The position numbers were made by a program, and so were the translations under genes. Positions 15,068-24,565 of a DNA stretch of 64,000 bases are shown piece by piece (position 1 is the stretch's first letter; every line of letters begins with the position of its first letter). Location: positions 1 through 64,000 of the forward strand of contig NZ_LOJJ01000005.1 in assembly GCF_001595985.1 (NCBI RefSeq), in the 5' to 3' direction. The DNA comes from Polynucleobacter sinensis (GTDB lineage: Bacteria; Pseudomonadota; Gammaproteobacteria; Burkholderiales; Burkholderiaceae). Under the pieces are notes generated by a model. The model saw only the letters and a program-made list of their open reading frames with translations. It was not told where the DNA came from and did not search any database.

Positions 15068-16414
15068 TTAGGCGGTTGAGCGCCTGGCGACTGGTGGATT
15101 TTTGGAAAAATAGTCCCTAATTCCCTTCAGAATTGCCTCTGCGATCCGATCTTGATAGGCATCGTCATTGAGCCTGGCTTCCTCTTGTGGATTGCTGATA
15201 AAAGCGGTCTCTACCAGAATGGAGGGAATGTCTGGGGCTTTGAGGACGGCAAAACTTGCTTGCTCTACTTTTGGCTTATGCAGGGGTGCGAATCCACCGA
15301 TTTGTCTCAAGATTGCCTGTCCTACCTGAAGTGAATCTTTGATTTGGGCAGTGGTGGACATATCGAGCAAGAGATTGGCCACTTGCTTGTCTTGAGTCTT
15401 GATATTGATACCGCCAATCAGATCCGAGGCATTTTCTTTATTGGCCATCCAGCGCGCGGTAGTACTGCTTGCACCCATTTGAGAGAGTGCAAATACCGAT
15501 GCACCTTTTGCTCGGGGTTCAATAAATGCATCCGCATGAATGGAGACAAATAAATCAGCTTCAACGCGGCGCGCTTTTTGTACTCTAGTATGTAGAGGCA
15601 CAAAATAATCCCCCTCTCTGGTCAAGAAGGGGCGCATGTAAGCATCGTTATCAATCTTGTCGCGCAAGCGTTTCGCAATGGAGAGGACGACATGCTTTTC
15701 TTTAGAGCCCATTGAGCCAATGGCGCCAGGATCTTCGCCGCCATGGCCCGCATCAATCGCAATCGTAATGAGCCGCCTCTGTTTTTTGGGGGTGATACTT
15801 TCTTTTACCTCCGGGATTGCTTGTGCAACTGGTGCCGCAGGTGCTTTAGCGGCTTCCTTTTCTTTCTTAGTTGCAAATTGCGCAATGAGGTCAATTTCTT
15901 CATTGGCCTTTTCTAGAGCACTTTCTTTGCGAGCGCTGTTCTTGACTAGCTCCATCAAAGGGTCGGGAGGAGTTGCAGGGTAGAGGTCTAGCACCATCCG
16001 GTATTGGTATTCGCCAATCGGATCTAGCGTAAAGAGCTGTGGCTTGATGGGCTCCTTGAGATCAAATACCAGGCGCACCATTCCCGGTTGAAATTGACCT
16101 ACTCGAATTTGTGAGACATAAGGATCATTAGGTTTGACCTTCGCAACCAAATCCTTGAGGGCAGTATTTAATTCCATTCCTTGTACATCCACCACCAAGC
16201 GATCGGGATTGGTCAGGAGTTGCTGCGAAATGGGTAATGCCTTATCGGATTCCAGGGTGACGCGCGTGTAGTCCTCCGCAGGCCAAATGCGTACCCCTAG
16301 GATTTTGGCGCCCCAGGCAATATCCATCTCACTCAAGAATAGAATGAAGCCCATCAGCTTGGCTGAGGTTTGAAGATGTTTTCTTCTGGAGGAGTTGATT
16401 GCCGACTTACTCAT
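15068..16414 (-). CDS. amiC: N-acetylmuramoyl-L-alanine amidase AmiC
   Basis: 448 residues. It cuts the amide bond between muramic acid and the stem peptide during daughter-cell separation. A twin-arginine-type signal (SSRRKHLQ) is followed by an AMIN septum-targeting domain (about 36-145), an Ala/Lys-rich linker and an Amidase_3 domain (about 215-438). Zinc ligands H224 (DAGHGG), E239 (GSKEKH) and H293 (SIHAD), and the catalytic E402 (VETAF) are visible. It lies directly after tsaE with one base between, in an operon order common in betaproteobacteria. It is the first core gene right of the tRNA-Lys. Confidence 0.93.
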   Translation of the reverse strand: MSKSAINSSRRKHLQTSAKLMGFILFLSEMDIAWGAKILGVRIWPAEDYTRVTLESDKALPISQQLLTNPDRLVVDVQGMELNTALKDLVAKVKPNDPYVSQIRVGQFQPGMVRLVFDLKEPIKPQLFTLDPIGEYQYRMVLDLYPATPPDPLMELVKNSARKESALEKANEEIDLIAQFATKKEKEAAKAPAAPVAQAIPEVKESITPKKQRRLITIAIDAGHGGEDPGAIGSMGSKEKHVVLSIAKRLRDKIDNDAYMRPFLTREGDYFVPLHTRVQKARRVEADLFVSIHADAFIEPRAKGASVFALSQMGASSTTARWMANKENASDLIGGINIKTQDKQVANLLLDMSTTAQIKDSLQVGQAILRQIGGFAPLHKPKVEQASFAVLKAPDIPSILVETAFISNPQEEARLNDDAYQDRIAEAILKGIRDYFSKNPPVARRSTA

Positions 16415-16415
16415 C

Positions 16416-16943
16416 TCAATTGGATAATCCCTTTAATACTTGATCACCTTGTATAGAGATGGACTTGAGAGTAATTGTTCGTTCGCTCTCTTGGATCCCC
16501 GCCTCTAGATAGATCTCAATATCAAATGCGGGGAGGGTGCCTTCTGCTTTACCTGGCCATTCGACTAAGCAGAATCCAGGTTCATCAAAATGCTCTGCAA
16601 ATCCTGCTTCTTGCCATTCCAGTGGATCACGCATGCGATAGAGGTCAAAGTGATAGGCTGTAATGCTAATTGAACCTGCTAAATCAGCATTTGGGATCTC
16701 TAGCGGGTAGGGCTCGCACAGGGTGTATGTTGGGCTTTTTACGCGCCCGTCATAGCCTAACCCCTGAATTAAGTAACGCGCAAAGGTCGTTTTACCGGCG
16801 CCCAGATCACCTTCTAGGGAGATGTTGAGGTGGGAGCATGGATTGCTTTGAAAATAATGACGCAGACTTGAGGCCAGTTTTTCGGCTAGGGCGGCGGTTT
16901 GCGCTTCCTGCCTACAATGTTGGATTAATGAGTCTTGAGTCAT
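16416..16943 (-). CDS. tsaE: tRNA threonylcarbamoyladenosine ATPase TsaE
   Basis: 175 residues. TsaE is the ATPase that drives the TsaBD complex in making t6A37 in ANN-reading tRNAs. A Walker A motif (GDLGAGKTT, residues 45-53), the SPTYTLCEPY segment and the HFDLYR motif (98-103) are all present. The length is close to the family norm of about 155, with an N-terminal extension and a short C-terminal tail. It is divergent from queG, 43 bases away, and is followed at once by amiC. Confidence 0.92.
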   Translation of the reverse strand: MTQDSLIQHCRQEAQTAALAEKLASSLRHYFQSNPCSHLNISLEGDLGAGKTTFARYLIQGLGYDGRVKSPTYTLCEPYPLEIPNADLAGSISITAYHFDLYRMRDPLEWQEAGFAEHFDEPGFCLVEWPGKAEGTLPAFDIEIYLEAGIQESERTITLKSISIQGDQVLKGLSN

Positions 16944-16986
16944 TTGCTTAGTTTATTCAATTATTGCGCTACATTCTGTATTACTT

Positions 16987-18087
16987 ATGTCATCTCCCTC
17001 AACCGTAAGCCTTTTAGATCAATCCAATCTGCGTGACTGGCTTAATGAGCAGTCCAAAAAATTAGGCTTTGATGGCTTGCGTATAACTGATACCCATCTA
17101 GGGGATGCAAGTGAGCGGCTGAAAGAGTGGCTTGCAGAGGGTAAGCATGGGCATATGGAATATATGAAGCGCCATGCGCAATTACGCTCCGATCCCACTT
17201 TATTAGTGCCGGGCACTGTCAGGGTAATTTGCGTCACCATGAACTATCTGTCCCCCACGATTGATTTTGATGGGGAGTGGCAACGTTTGGCTGATCCAAC
17301 TCAAGCGGTGGTCTCTATGTATGCCCGCGGTCGTGATTATCACAAGGTGATGCGTAATCGTTTGCAAGAGTTCGCACAGATTATTGAATCGAAAATCGGC
17401 ACATTTGGGTATCGTGTCTTTACAGACTCCGCACCATTGATGGAGGTCGAGTTAGCACGTAAAGCGGGATTGGGATGGCGAGGCAAACACACCTTATTAC
17501 TCAATCGAGAGTCAGGCTCCACATTCTTCTTGGGTGAAATCTTGGTTGACGTCCCATTACCAATCGATTCGGAAGAAGAATCTCATTGTGGTACTTGTCA
17601 ATCTTGTATTGAAGTTTGTCCTACTCAGGCGATTACTGCACCCTATCAATTGGATGCCCGTCGTTGTATTTCTTATTTGACCATTGAAAATCCTGATGTA
17701 ATTCCAATAGAGTTTCGTAGGGCAATCGGCAATCGAGTTTATGGTTGCGATGATTGCCAGTTGATTTGTCCTTGGAATAAGTTTGCCAGACGTACCGACT
17801 TACCCGATTTTGCAGAACGTCATGGCATAGGTCAGGCCAGTCTCTTGCAGTTATGGTCCTGGACAGAAGCGGAATTTGAGAAGCGTCACGAGGGAAGTGC
17901 CATTCGCCGTATTGGTTATTCTCGTTGGCGCAGAAATCTCGCAGTGGCCCAGGGAAATGCTTTAGCCGATCCAGCTCTTACTGAGGGGGATAAGGCGCCT
18001 TTGCGCGAGGCTTTGCTTGGGGCCTTGCCAATGGCTGATACTTTGGTTGCGGAGCATATTCAATGGGCGCTGGGCTCTGAGCTCTAA
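16987..18087 (+). CDS. queG: epoxyqueuosine reductase QueG
   Basis: 366 residues. It reduces epoxyqueuosine to queuosine in tRNA, using cobalamin and two [4Fe-4S] clusters. The cluster ligands are visible: C201, C204, C207 and C211 (CGTCQSCIEVCP), then C228, C254, C257 and C261 (CDDCQLICPW). The FTDSAPLMEVELARKAGLGW segment near the active site is typical. The window also has gluQ, which acts on queuosine-containing tRNA-Asp. The start at 16987 is the first ATG in the frame, with no strong ribosome site. Confidence 0.95.
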   Translation: MSSPSTVSLLDQSNLRDWLNEQSKKLGFDGLRITDTHLGDASERLKEWLAEGKHGHMEYMKRHAQLRSDPTLLVPGTVRVICVTMNYLSPTIDFDGEWQRLADPTQAVVSMYARGRDYHKVMRNRLQEFAQIIESKIGTFGYRVFTDSAPLMEVELARKAGLGWRGKHTLLLNRESGSTFFLGEILVDVPLPIDSEEESHCGTCQSCIEVCPTQAITAPYQLDARRCISYLTIENPDVIPIEFRRAIGNRVYGCDDCQLICPWNKFARRTDLPDFAERHGIGQASLLQLWSWTEAEFEKRHEGSAIRRIGYSRWRRNLAVAQGNALADPALTEGDKAPLREALLGALPMADTLVAEHIQWALGSEL

Positions 18088-18130
18088 GTGATTTTTAGCA
18101 AAGATCTGCGCTAGCTCTTACAATCATTGC

Positions 18131-18916
18131 ATGTCATCTTCTGACCAACCCTATATCGATCCCAGTGAAATCGCATTGGAGGGTTCGGCGGCGCAACGCT
18201 TTAAGAATCGCAGTGATGCTTTCTGGAGTGGCATTCGAGACGCAGCAGGCGCTCCCGCGATGGTCTTGTTTGCTGGTATGGTGGGCTTTGGTGCGATGGG
18301 TAAAACCAATGGTCTAGATATTTGGTTCACCACTTTTACCAGTTTCTTCATGTTTGCCTTGCCTGGTCAGGTCGTTCTGTTGGAGATGGTGATCACGGGT
18401 TCATCTATGGTGGCAATTGCTTTGGCGGTGACGCTGACCTCCACCCGCTTTATCACAATGACCGTGACACTCTTTCCACAATTTCATGAAAAAGACCGCA
18501 ATCGCGGTCTCTACGCTTCAGTACATTTGTTGGCGATGACTGCATGGGCGATTTCCATGCGTGAGTTCAATACGATTGAATCAAAGCATCGCTTAAGTTA
18601 TTTCGTTGGTCTCGGTCTCTTGTGTTGGTGGATTTCTATTCCTGGGACTATTTTGGGCTACCTTCTGGCGGGAGTGGTTCCCGCAGCAATTACTCTGGGG
18701 CTCGTATTCATTAATCCTCTTTTCTTCTTGTTAACGTTTACCGAGGTCAAGCCTTGGATCAATCGTATTGCCATAGGACTGGGATTTGTATTGGGCCCAC
18801 TCTTTTACTTGTTGGATCGCGATACCAGTCTATTAACAACCGGTTTAGTGGCCGGTACCATTGCATACTTTGTAGACCGCAAGTTTTTGCGTAAAAGAGC
18901 GGGGTTCGTTGGCTGA
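18131..18916 (+). CDS. azlC: AzlC family branched-chain amino acid exporter subunit
   Basis: 261 residues with about seven hydrophobic segments. The N-terminal region (FWSGIRDAAGAPAMVLFAGMVGFG) and the STRFITMTVTLFPQF segment are typical of AzlC permeases, which with AzlD export branched-chain amino acids. Its stop overlaps the azlD start by one base (TGATG), so the two are translated together. It follows queG by 43 bases on the same strand. The exact substrate is not visible from sequence. Confidence 0.85.
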   Translation: MSSSDQPYIDPSEIALEGSAAQRFKNRSDAFWSGIRDAAGAPAMVLFAGMVGFGAMGKTNGLDIWFTTFTSFFMFALPGQVVLLEMVITGSSMVAIALAVTLTSTRFITMTVTLFPQFHEKDRNRGLYASVHLLAMTAWAISMREFNTIESKHRLSYFVGLGLLCWWISIPGTILGYLLAGVVPAAITLGLVFINPLFFLLTFTEVKPWINRIAIGLGFVLGPLFYLLDRDTSLLTTGLVAGTIAYFVDRKFLRKRAGFVG

Positions 18917-19257
18917 TGAGTGCTACGCTTGCGGGATGGGGTATTTGGCTTGCTTTATTAGGCGCTACTGTTGGCACTTACTTTTGCCGAGCGATTGGGG
19001 TTTTGCTTGCCAAGCGAATAAATCAAGATAGCGAAGTCTTTCGCTGGTTAGCTGCAGTGACCTATTCGATGGTAGCTGCCTTAACAGTCAGAATGATTCT
19101 CTTGCCTGTTGGTTTGCTAGATACCGTGCCAGTATGGATTCGGATTTTGATTTGTGCTCTCAGTATTGGCGTGATGGTGTCTCGACCAACACGCCGCCTT
19201 GTTCCGGCTCTATTGATTGGAACAGTGCTGATGGTCTCGTACGGCGTAATGCGCTAA
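18916..19257 (+). CDS. azlD: AzlD family transporter small subunit
   Basis: 113 residues with four predicted membrane segments, the usual size of AzlD. It begins MSATLAGWGIWLALLGATVG, and the GTYFCRAIGVLLAKRIN region resembles the family. It forms an exporter with AzlC and is translationally coupled to it. It converges on the oxidase gene at 19283, 25 bases away. Confidence 0.82.
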   Translation: MSATLAGWGIWLALLGATVGTYFCRAIGVLLAKRINQDSEVFRWLAAVTYSMVAALTVRMILLPVGLLDTVPVWIRILICALSIGVMVSRPTRRLVPALLIGTVLMVSYGVMR

Positions 19258-19282
19258 CTCTATCTCCTTTATATCTGCCGCA

Positions 19283-22200
19283 TCAGAGATGAGCCGCTAG
19301 GATGGTGGCGATATGCACTGCATCTCTTTGGGCACCATCTGCAATTTGATGTCGACAGCTTGTACCATCGGCAACCACCCAGCTGTCAGGTGCTTTGCGG
19401 ATCGTTGGTAAGAGGCTGGCCTCCGCCATCAACTTGGATACTTCGATATGTTCAGCTTCATAACCGAAGCTACCTGCCATGCCACAACAAGAAGACTCAA
19501 TTAATTTGGGTTCAGCATGTGGGATGAGCTTTAAAAGCGCGAGTGCAGGAGTGACGGCGTCAAAAGACTTTTGATGGCAATGCCCATGAAATAGCACGGG
19601 GCGCGTTGCCGATTTAAGTTCAAGTTTGAGATTTCCAGCACTAGCTTCTGCAGCTAAAAATTCTTCCAATAACATCGCTTGTTTGCTGACGGTAACAGCA
19701 CGTTCGCCAAAGCCCATCACTAAAGCTTCGTCTTTGAGTGTAAATAAGCAGGAAGGCTCAAGACCAATGATCGGAATATTTTTTTCCGCATAGGGCGCCA
19801 AGTGATTGACTAGCTCGCTAAGAGTTTCTTTAGCTTGATCAACCATGCCGGCGGCCAAATAAGTGCGGCCACAGCAAAACTCTTTGGAGCAAGTATTGTT
19901 TGGTTTCTTGTTAGGAGTAGCGTGCTGATGGGCATTCTTCTGCGGGATATGTACACGATAGCCAGCAGCGTTAAGAACTTTGAGGGCAGCTTGTAAGTTC
20001 TCGTCTTCAAAGTAAGCATTGAAGGTATCGGCGAGGAGTACAACGCCTTTGCTGCCGCCCACTTCTATTGCCAGATCTTCCGGCGTAAATTGATGAGACT
20101 CTATCTTCTTTCGGTTGCTCCAGAAATGAGTAGATTTCCAGATTGGTAGACTTCTTTGTGCAGAGATTCCCATCAACCATTCTTGTAATTTAGCTATTGG
20201 CGCAATGTGGTTGCGAAGATTGAGTAATGCGGGAAGTCCTGGAATGTTACTGATGATAGATGCGTATTTGGGTAAATAAGCAATCGCCAAATCACGCATT
20301 GAGTGACCAACCCGCTTCTTATAGGCTGACAGAAATTCAATTTTCATTTTCGCCATATCGACGCCAGTAGGACATTCGCGACGACAAGCTTTGCAGCTCA
20401 CGCAAAGTTCCATCACCTCTTTGATTGCATCGCTAGCGAGTGGGGAAGTTGCGGGCGAGCCTCCATCTTGAATATCTAGCTGGTTTGAGAGAGCAAGACG
20501 GAGGGTATTGGCGCGGCCCCGCGTGAGGTGCTTTTCATCTCTAGTAACGCGGTAGCTTGGGCACATTACCTCAGCATCAAATTTTCGGCAATGACCATTG
20601 TTGTTGCATATCTCTACTGCTTTAGCTAAACCATGGGCAGGATCACCGCCCGTTCCCGGTGTGCTGATTTCTTCTGTAACAGGATTGTTTTGCACATTCC
20701 ATGCCGACCAATCTAGAGCAGGTTGCAGTGGGATAACTTTATAGTGGGGTGGAAAGCGGAAATAATTTGCGTCATCCATTTTGGGTGGATTGATGATCTT
20801 GCCAGGATTAAACAAACCCTTGGGATCAAATGCATGCTTGATTTCAGCAAGCGCTTCAGTAATCTGAGGTCCAAATTGCCAAGAGATCCATTCACCTCGG
20901 CTGAGTCCGTCACCATGTTCGCCGCTGTACGCGCCTTTGTATTTACGGACTAGGGCAGAGGCCTCTTGGGCAACAGCGCGCATTTTTTGCGCCCCATCAC
21001 GACGCATATCCAAAATAGGACGGACATGTAGTGTGCCGACAGACGCATGGGCATACCAAGTGCCGCGAGAACCATATTTGGCAAAGACGTCAGTCAACGC
21101 CTGGGTATATTCAGCGAGACTTTCTAACGGGACTGCGCAGTCTTCAATAAAGCTCACAGGCTTACCATCACCTTTTAAGCTCATCATGATATTCAGACCA
21201 GCTTTACGAACCTCCCATAAATTCTTTTGCATGCTGGCATCGGGCATTGCCACTACAGATCCTGGGAGGCCTAAGTCACCCATCAAGCTTTGTAATGACT
21301 TCAATTTTTCTAGTAAGGGTGCATGCGCTTCACCAGAAAACTCCACCAGCAAAATAGCTTCTGGAGTTTGACCATTGACATCAATCAGGGCTGTTTCTAT
21401 GGTCTTTTTGAAGCTGGGGTTATGACGTGCCAAATCAATCATGGTTCGATCTACAAGCTCAACTGCAGTAGGGCCGAGCTTGACGATATGTTGTGCGCTA
21501 TCCATCGCTTTAAAGAAACTAGCAAAGTTCACGACGCCCAGCACTTTATGTTGTGGCAGAGGTGAGAGTTTGAGTTCCAGCGACTTGAAGTAGGCTAGAG
21601 TACCTTCACTACCTACAAGCAGGTGAGCTAGATTAACGCTGCCATCTTGAGTGTAGGGAAGTTCACTCTGGGGATGAAAGATGTCTAGGTTGTAACCAGC
21701 TACACGGCGCAATACTTTAGGAAAGTGCGCTTCGATTTCAGGTTGGAGTTTGTTGGCAAGATTTTTTACAAAATCACCAAATTGTTTGGCAACACCAGAG
21801 CTATTTGCGTAGTTGCCAAAATTAGCGACTTGGCCATCAGCAAGCCAAGCATCAATTCCTAAAACGTTGTGCACCATATTTCCGTAGGCGATAGAGCGGC
21901 TGCCGCAGGAGTTGTTTCCGGCCATACCTCCAATGGTGGCTTGTCCCGAAGTGGAAACATCGACTGGGTACCAAAGACCATGCGGCTTGAGTGCAGTATT
22001 GAGGTGATCCAAGACGATGCCAGGTTCCACAATGGCGGTAGCTCTTTCAGGATCAGCGTGTAGTAGCTTGCGAAAGTATTTGGTGTTATCAATAACGAGT
22101 GCGGTTCCGGTGGTTTGACCACATTGACTGGTGCCGCCTCCGCGCGGTAGTATTGGTACCCCAAGATCTGCTGCAATCTGAATCGCATTGGCGATATCTT

Positions 22201-22378
22201 CGGCGGTTTTGGGTACAAATACTGCGACTGGCATCGCTTGGTAAATAGAGGCATCGGTTGCATAGCGTCCGCGACTGGCGATGTCCGTCATTACCTCGCC
22301 TGAGGTTTCTTGGCGCAGGCGTTTGGCTAACTCTGCTTTATTGGCGACAAATTCTGGAAGATCAAGTGGCTTATTCAT
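19283..22378 (-). CDS. FAD/Fe-S 2-hydroxyacid oxidoreductase, YdiJ-like fusion
   Basis: 1031 residues. The N-terminal half is a GlcD-type flavoprotein: an FAD-binding PCMH domain with PRGGGTSQCGQTTG (about 98-111) and an FAD-oxidase C-terminal domain. The C-terminal half is GlcF-like: CNNNGHCRKF and CVSCKACRRECPTG Fe-S ligand clusters and two CCG-type segments (EPSCLFTL, SSCCGMAG). E. coli YdiJ, of the same layout, oxidises D-2-hydroxyglutarate; D-lactate or glycolate are other possible substrates. It overlaps the GntR gene by four bases and is probably controlled by it. Confidence 0.85.
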   Translation of the reverse strand: MNKPLDLPEFVANKAELAKRLRQETSGEVMTDIASRGRYATDASIYQAMPVAVFVPKTAEDIANAIQIAADLGVPILPRGGGTSQCGQTTGTALVIDNTKYFRKLLHADPERATAIVEPGIVLDHLNTALKPHGLWYPVDVSTSGQATIGGMAGNNSCGSRSIAYGNMVHNVLGIDAWLADGQVANFGNYANSSGVAKQFGDFVKNLANKLQPEIEAHFPKVLRRVAGYNLDIFHPQSELPYTQDGSVNLAHLLVGSEGTLAYFKSLELKLSPLPQHKVLGVVNFASFFKAMDSAQHIVKLGPTAVELVDRTMIDLARHNPSFKKTIETALIDVNGQTPEAILLVEFSGEAHAPLLEKLKSLQSLMGDLGLPGSVVAMPDASMQKNLWEVRKAGLNIMMSLKGDGKPVSFIEDCAVPLESLAEYTQALTDVFAKYGSRGTWYAHASVGTLHVRPILDMRRDGAQKMRAVAQEASALVRKYKGAYSGEHGDGLSRGEWISWQFGPQITEALAEIKHAFDPKGLFNPGKIINPPKMDDANYFRFPPHYKVIPLQPALDWSAWNVQNNPVTEEISTPGTGGDPAHGLAKAVEICNNNGHCRKFDAEVMCPSYRVTRDEKHLTRGRANTLRLALSNQLDIQDGGSPATSPLASDAIKEVMELCVSCKACRRECPTGVDMAKMKIEFLSAYKKRVGHSMRDLAIAYLPKYASIISNIPGLPALLNLRNHIAPIAKLQEWLMGISAQRSLPIWKSTHFWSNRKKIESHQFTPEDLAIEVGGSKGVVLLADTFNAYFEDENLQAALKVLNAAGYRVHIPQKNAHQHATPNKKPNNTCSKEFCCGRTYLAAGMVDQAKETLSELVNHLAPYAEKNIPIIGLEPSCLFTLKDEALVMGFGERAVTVSKQAMLLEEFLAAEASAGNLKLELKSATRPVLFHGHCHQKSFDAVTPALALLKLIPHAEPKLIESSCCGMAGSFGYEAEHIEVSKLMAEASLLPTIRKAPDSWVVADGTSCRHQIADGAQRDAVHIATILAAHL

Positions 22379-23067
22379 GCTGTAGTTTTTTCTTCTGATT
22401 CTGAATCGATTAATTGGATAACAACATCCCGTTTATTCATCACGTGCTGAATCATCACTTTGCGCATGCGAGCGCTATCGTGGGTCTTGAGCGCATCTAA
22501 CATTTCTTGATGTTCACCTACGGCCTTTTCCCATTTAACGCCATCTTGATTGGAGCGAAAACGCAGTGCCTCAATGCGGGCATTCACTTGGGTGAAGAGT
22601 TGGCTCAAGACGGGATTGTTGGCAGCCTGATTAATCGCATGATGAATCTGAAGATTTAAGCGGTAGTAACTCGATAAATCTCGACGGGCGTACGAGGCCA
22701 TCATTTCATACTGAAGTGCCTCTAGTTCAGTGAGTGCTTGATCGCTAATATTTTTAGCCGCAAGCTCTCCAGAGTAGCCTTCTAAATTAGCAATCACATC
22801 GAAGGTGTGAATAATGTCGTCCCTGCTGAGTTGAACGGCAATCGCACCTCGGTTGGCGATGAGCTCAACTAGGCCATCAGCAGCGAGGCGACGAATCGCT
22901 TCCCGAATGGGTGTTCTGGAGACATGGAGTTGTTCAGCCAGCTCTCGCTCATTCAGCTTGCTTCCTGGTGCAATCACGCCTTCGACCAATAAGGACCGGA
23001 GCTTTTGGAAGGTCGCTTCGTGCAAGTTTTGGGTGTTGGGCGGTGCCGTCGGCGATAGGGTGGACAT
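22375..23067 (-). CDS. GntR family regulator, FadR/FCD type
   Basis: 230 residues. An N-terminal winged helix (about 15-80) with ERELAEQLHVSRTPIREAIR is followed by an all-helical FCD ligand domain (about 85-215), whose metal ligands probably include Asp and His residues near RLNLQIHHAI. FCD regulators sense small organic acids. It is the first gene of an operon with the FAD/Fe-S oxidase and divergent from an aminotransferase gene. Two near-identical palindromes lie in the intergenic region (23084-23097 and 23167-23180), so it may control both directions. Confidence 0.9.
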   Translation of the reverse strand: MSTLSPTAPPNTQNLHEATFQKLRSLLVEGVIAPGSKLNERELAEQLHVSRTPIREAIRRLAADGLVELIANRGAIAVQLSRDDIIHTFDVIANLEGYSGELAAKNISDQALTELEALQYEMMASYARRDLSSYYRLNLQIHHAINQAANNPVLSQLFTQVNARIEALRFRSNQDGVKWEKAVGEHQEMLDALKTHDSARMRKVMIQHVMNKRDVVIQLIDSESEEKTTA

Positions 23068-23083
23068 TGAATTAATGGGTAAA

Positions 23084-23097
23084 TTTTGTATACATAA
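23084..23097. promoter_or_regulatory. candidate GntR operator 1
   Basis: TTTTGTATACATAA contains TGTATACA, a GT-n4-AC pattern of the kind bound by FCD-type GntR regulators. It lies 17 bases upstream of the regulator's own start codon. A related site is present 83 bases to the right. Confidence 0.55.
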
Positions 23098-23166
23098 TGA
23101 CTATATCTGATTCTGAGGCAAAAATAAGGCCATAAAAACCTATTTTTTTATATTATGGAAAATTAT

Positions 23167-23180
23167 TTTTGCATACAAAA
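23167..23180. promoter_or_regulatory. candidate GntR operator 2
   Basis: TTTTGCATACAAAA matches operator 1 (read on the other strand TTTTGTATGCAAAA). Its centre is about 83 bases, near eight helical turns, from the first. It is 70 bases upstream of the aminotransferase start, where it could overlap that promoter. Confidence 0.55.
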
Positions 23181-23249
23181 TTGTAAATTACCAGAAACTG
23201 ACTTACACTCATTCGCAAGATTAACTATAAAAACCAAGCGAGACTAGCC

Positions 23250-24434
23250 ATGCTAAAACTTGATAACCACCCGTCTGGACGGCATTTTCTGCATATTCCG
23301 GGACCTAGCCCGGTCCCTCCACGCGTTCTGCGTGCAATTAGCTATCAAACTATTGACCATCGCGGACCGGAGTTTGGCGAATTCGGCCTCAAGGTATTGG
23401 ATGGCATTAAGAAGATCTTTAAAACTGAGCAGCCGGTGATTATTTATTCAGCTTCAGGCACAGGATCTTGGGAGGGTGCCTTGGTAAATGTCCTCAGTCC
23501 TGGCGATAAGGTCTTGTTTTATGAAACCGGTCAGTTTGCTAATTTATGGCGTGCTTTAGCAAAGCGCCTTGGATTGGACGTTGAGGTGGTCGGTAAATCA
23601 GGGGAAGATACTTGGCGTTGGGGAGTTGATGCCTCCGTCATTGAGGAGCGCTTACGTAAGGATACGCAGCATGAGATCAAAGCGGTTTGCGTAGTTCATA
23701 ACGAGACTTCGACTGGCGTTACTTCCAATATCGCTGCCGTAAGAAAAGCGATTGACTCGCTTAAGCATCCCGCATTGCTATTGGTAGATAGCGTTTCTGG
23801 ATTGGGTTCTGCTGACTATGAGCACGATAAATGGGGTGCTGACGTTACTATTGCCGGTTCGCAAAAAGGGTTGATGTTGCCTCCGGGTATTGGTTTTAAT
23901 GCCCTATCACCAAGAGCAATTGAGGCGAGCAAGAGTAGTAAGACACCCAAATCCTATTGGGCTTGGGATGAAATTTTAGAGTCCAATAAAAATGGCTATT
24001 GGCCAACGACACCGAGCACCAATCTGATGTACGGCTTACATGAGGCCATGGATATGATGTTGGCCGAAGGTTTGGATAATGTCTTTGCGCGTCATCAGCG
24101 CTTAGCTGCAGCATGTCGTGCAGCAGCCAATGCTTGGGGTCTAGAAATTCAATGCCAAGATAAAGATTGCTATTCACCAGTGCTCACTTGTATTGCCGTG
24201 CCCGAGGGAATGGATGCGGATGTCTTGCGTAAGCGCGCTCTTGAGAAGTTCAATCTGTCACTAGGTGTTGGCCTTGGAAAATTGAAAGGTAAGGCCTTCC
24301 GTATTGGCCATTTGGGCGACTGTAACGAGCTGAGTTTGATGGCCGCCCTGAGCGGTGTAGAAATGAGTTTAGGCGCCATGGGCTATCAGCTAAAGGCAAG
24401 CGGGGTTGTCGCCGCCCAAGAATTCCTCAAATAA
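23250..24434 (+). CDS. class V aminotransferase, serine/alanine-glyoxylate type
   Basis: 394 residues. A PLP enzyme of the alanine-glyoxylate/serine-glyoxylate aminotransferase family. The N-terminus HIPGPSPVPPRVLRA, the ASGTGSWEGAL phosphate-binding segment, DSVSGLGSAD and the PLP-lysine segment GSQKGLMLPPG are visible. It would convert glyoxylate to glycine with an amino donor. It is divergent from the GntR/oxidase operon, and two candidate operators lie between them, which suggests shared control of 2-hydroxyacid and glyoxylate metabolism. The start at 23250 has no strong ribosome site but begins at the typical family N-terminus. Confidence 0.88.
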   Translation: MLKLDNHPSGRHFLHIPGPSPVPPRVLRAISYQTIDHRGPEFGEFGLKVLDGIKKIFKTEQPVIIYSASGTGSWEGALVNVLSPGDKVLFYETGQFANLWRALAKRLGLDVEVVGKSGEDTWRWGVDASVIEERLRKDTQHEIKAVCVVHNETSTGVTSNIAAVRKAIDSLKHPALLLVDSVSGLGSADYEHDKWGADVTIAGSQKGLMLPPGIGFNALSPRAIEASKSSKTPKSYWAWDEILESNKNGYWPTTPSTNLMYGLHEAMDMMLAEGLDNVFARHQRLAAACRAAANAWGLEIQCQDKDCYSPVLTCIAVPEGMDADVLRKRALEKFNLSLGVGLGKLKGKAFRIGHLGDCNELSLMAALSGVEMSLGAMGYQLKASGVVAAQEFLK

Positions 24435-24455
24435 TCAGTAAGTTGGGTGGAGACA

Positions 24456-24495
24456 GGGTGTAAGTGGATTTCTGCGGATAGGTTTACTTACACCC
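24456..24495 (+). terminator. 10-bp stem-loop after the aminotransferase gene
   Basis: GGGTGTAAGT (24456-24465) pairs exactly with ACTTACACCC (24486-24495), 21 bases after the stop. No T-run follows, so it may be a Rho-dependent stop, an mRNA 3' stabiliser or a regulatory palindrome. Confidence 0.4.
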
Positions 24496-24505
24496 CTTAT
24501 AATTC

Positions 24506-24528
24506 AAGTACTTATATAGATAGTACTT
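24506..24528. promoter_or_regulatory. 7-bp palindrome upstream of the GlcG-like gene
   Basis: AAGTACT (24506-24512) and AGTACTT (24522-24528) with a nine-base AT-rich spacer, 38 bases before the start at 24566. The position suits an operator overlapping a promoter; the binding protein is unknown. Confidence 0.4.
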
Positions 24529-24565
24529 TCATCAAATAAAGCATATTCGAGTCAGAAAGAAAAAC

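Noticed and set aside
20937..21371. 144-codon plus-strand frame
   Set aside because: It is antisense to the 1031-aa FAD/Fe-S oxidase, which has clear domain matches.
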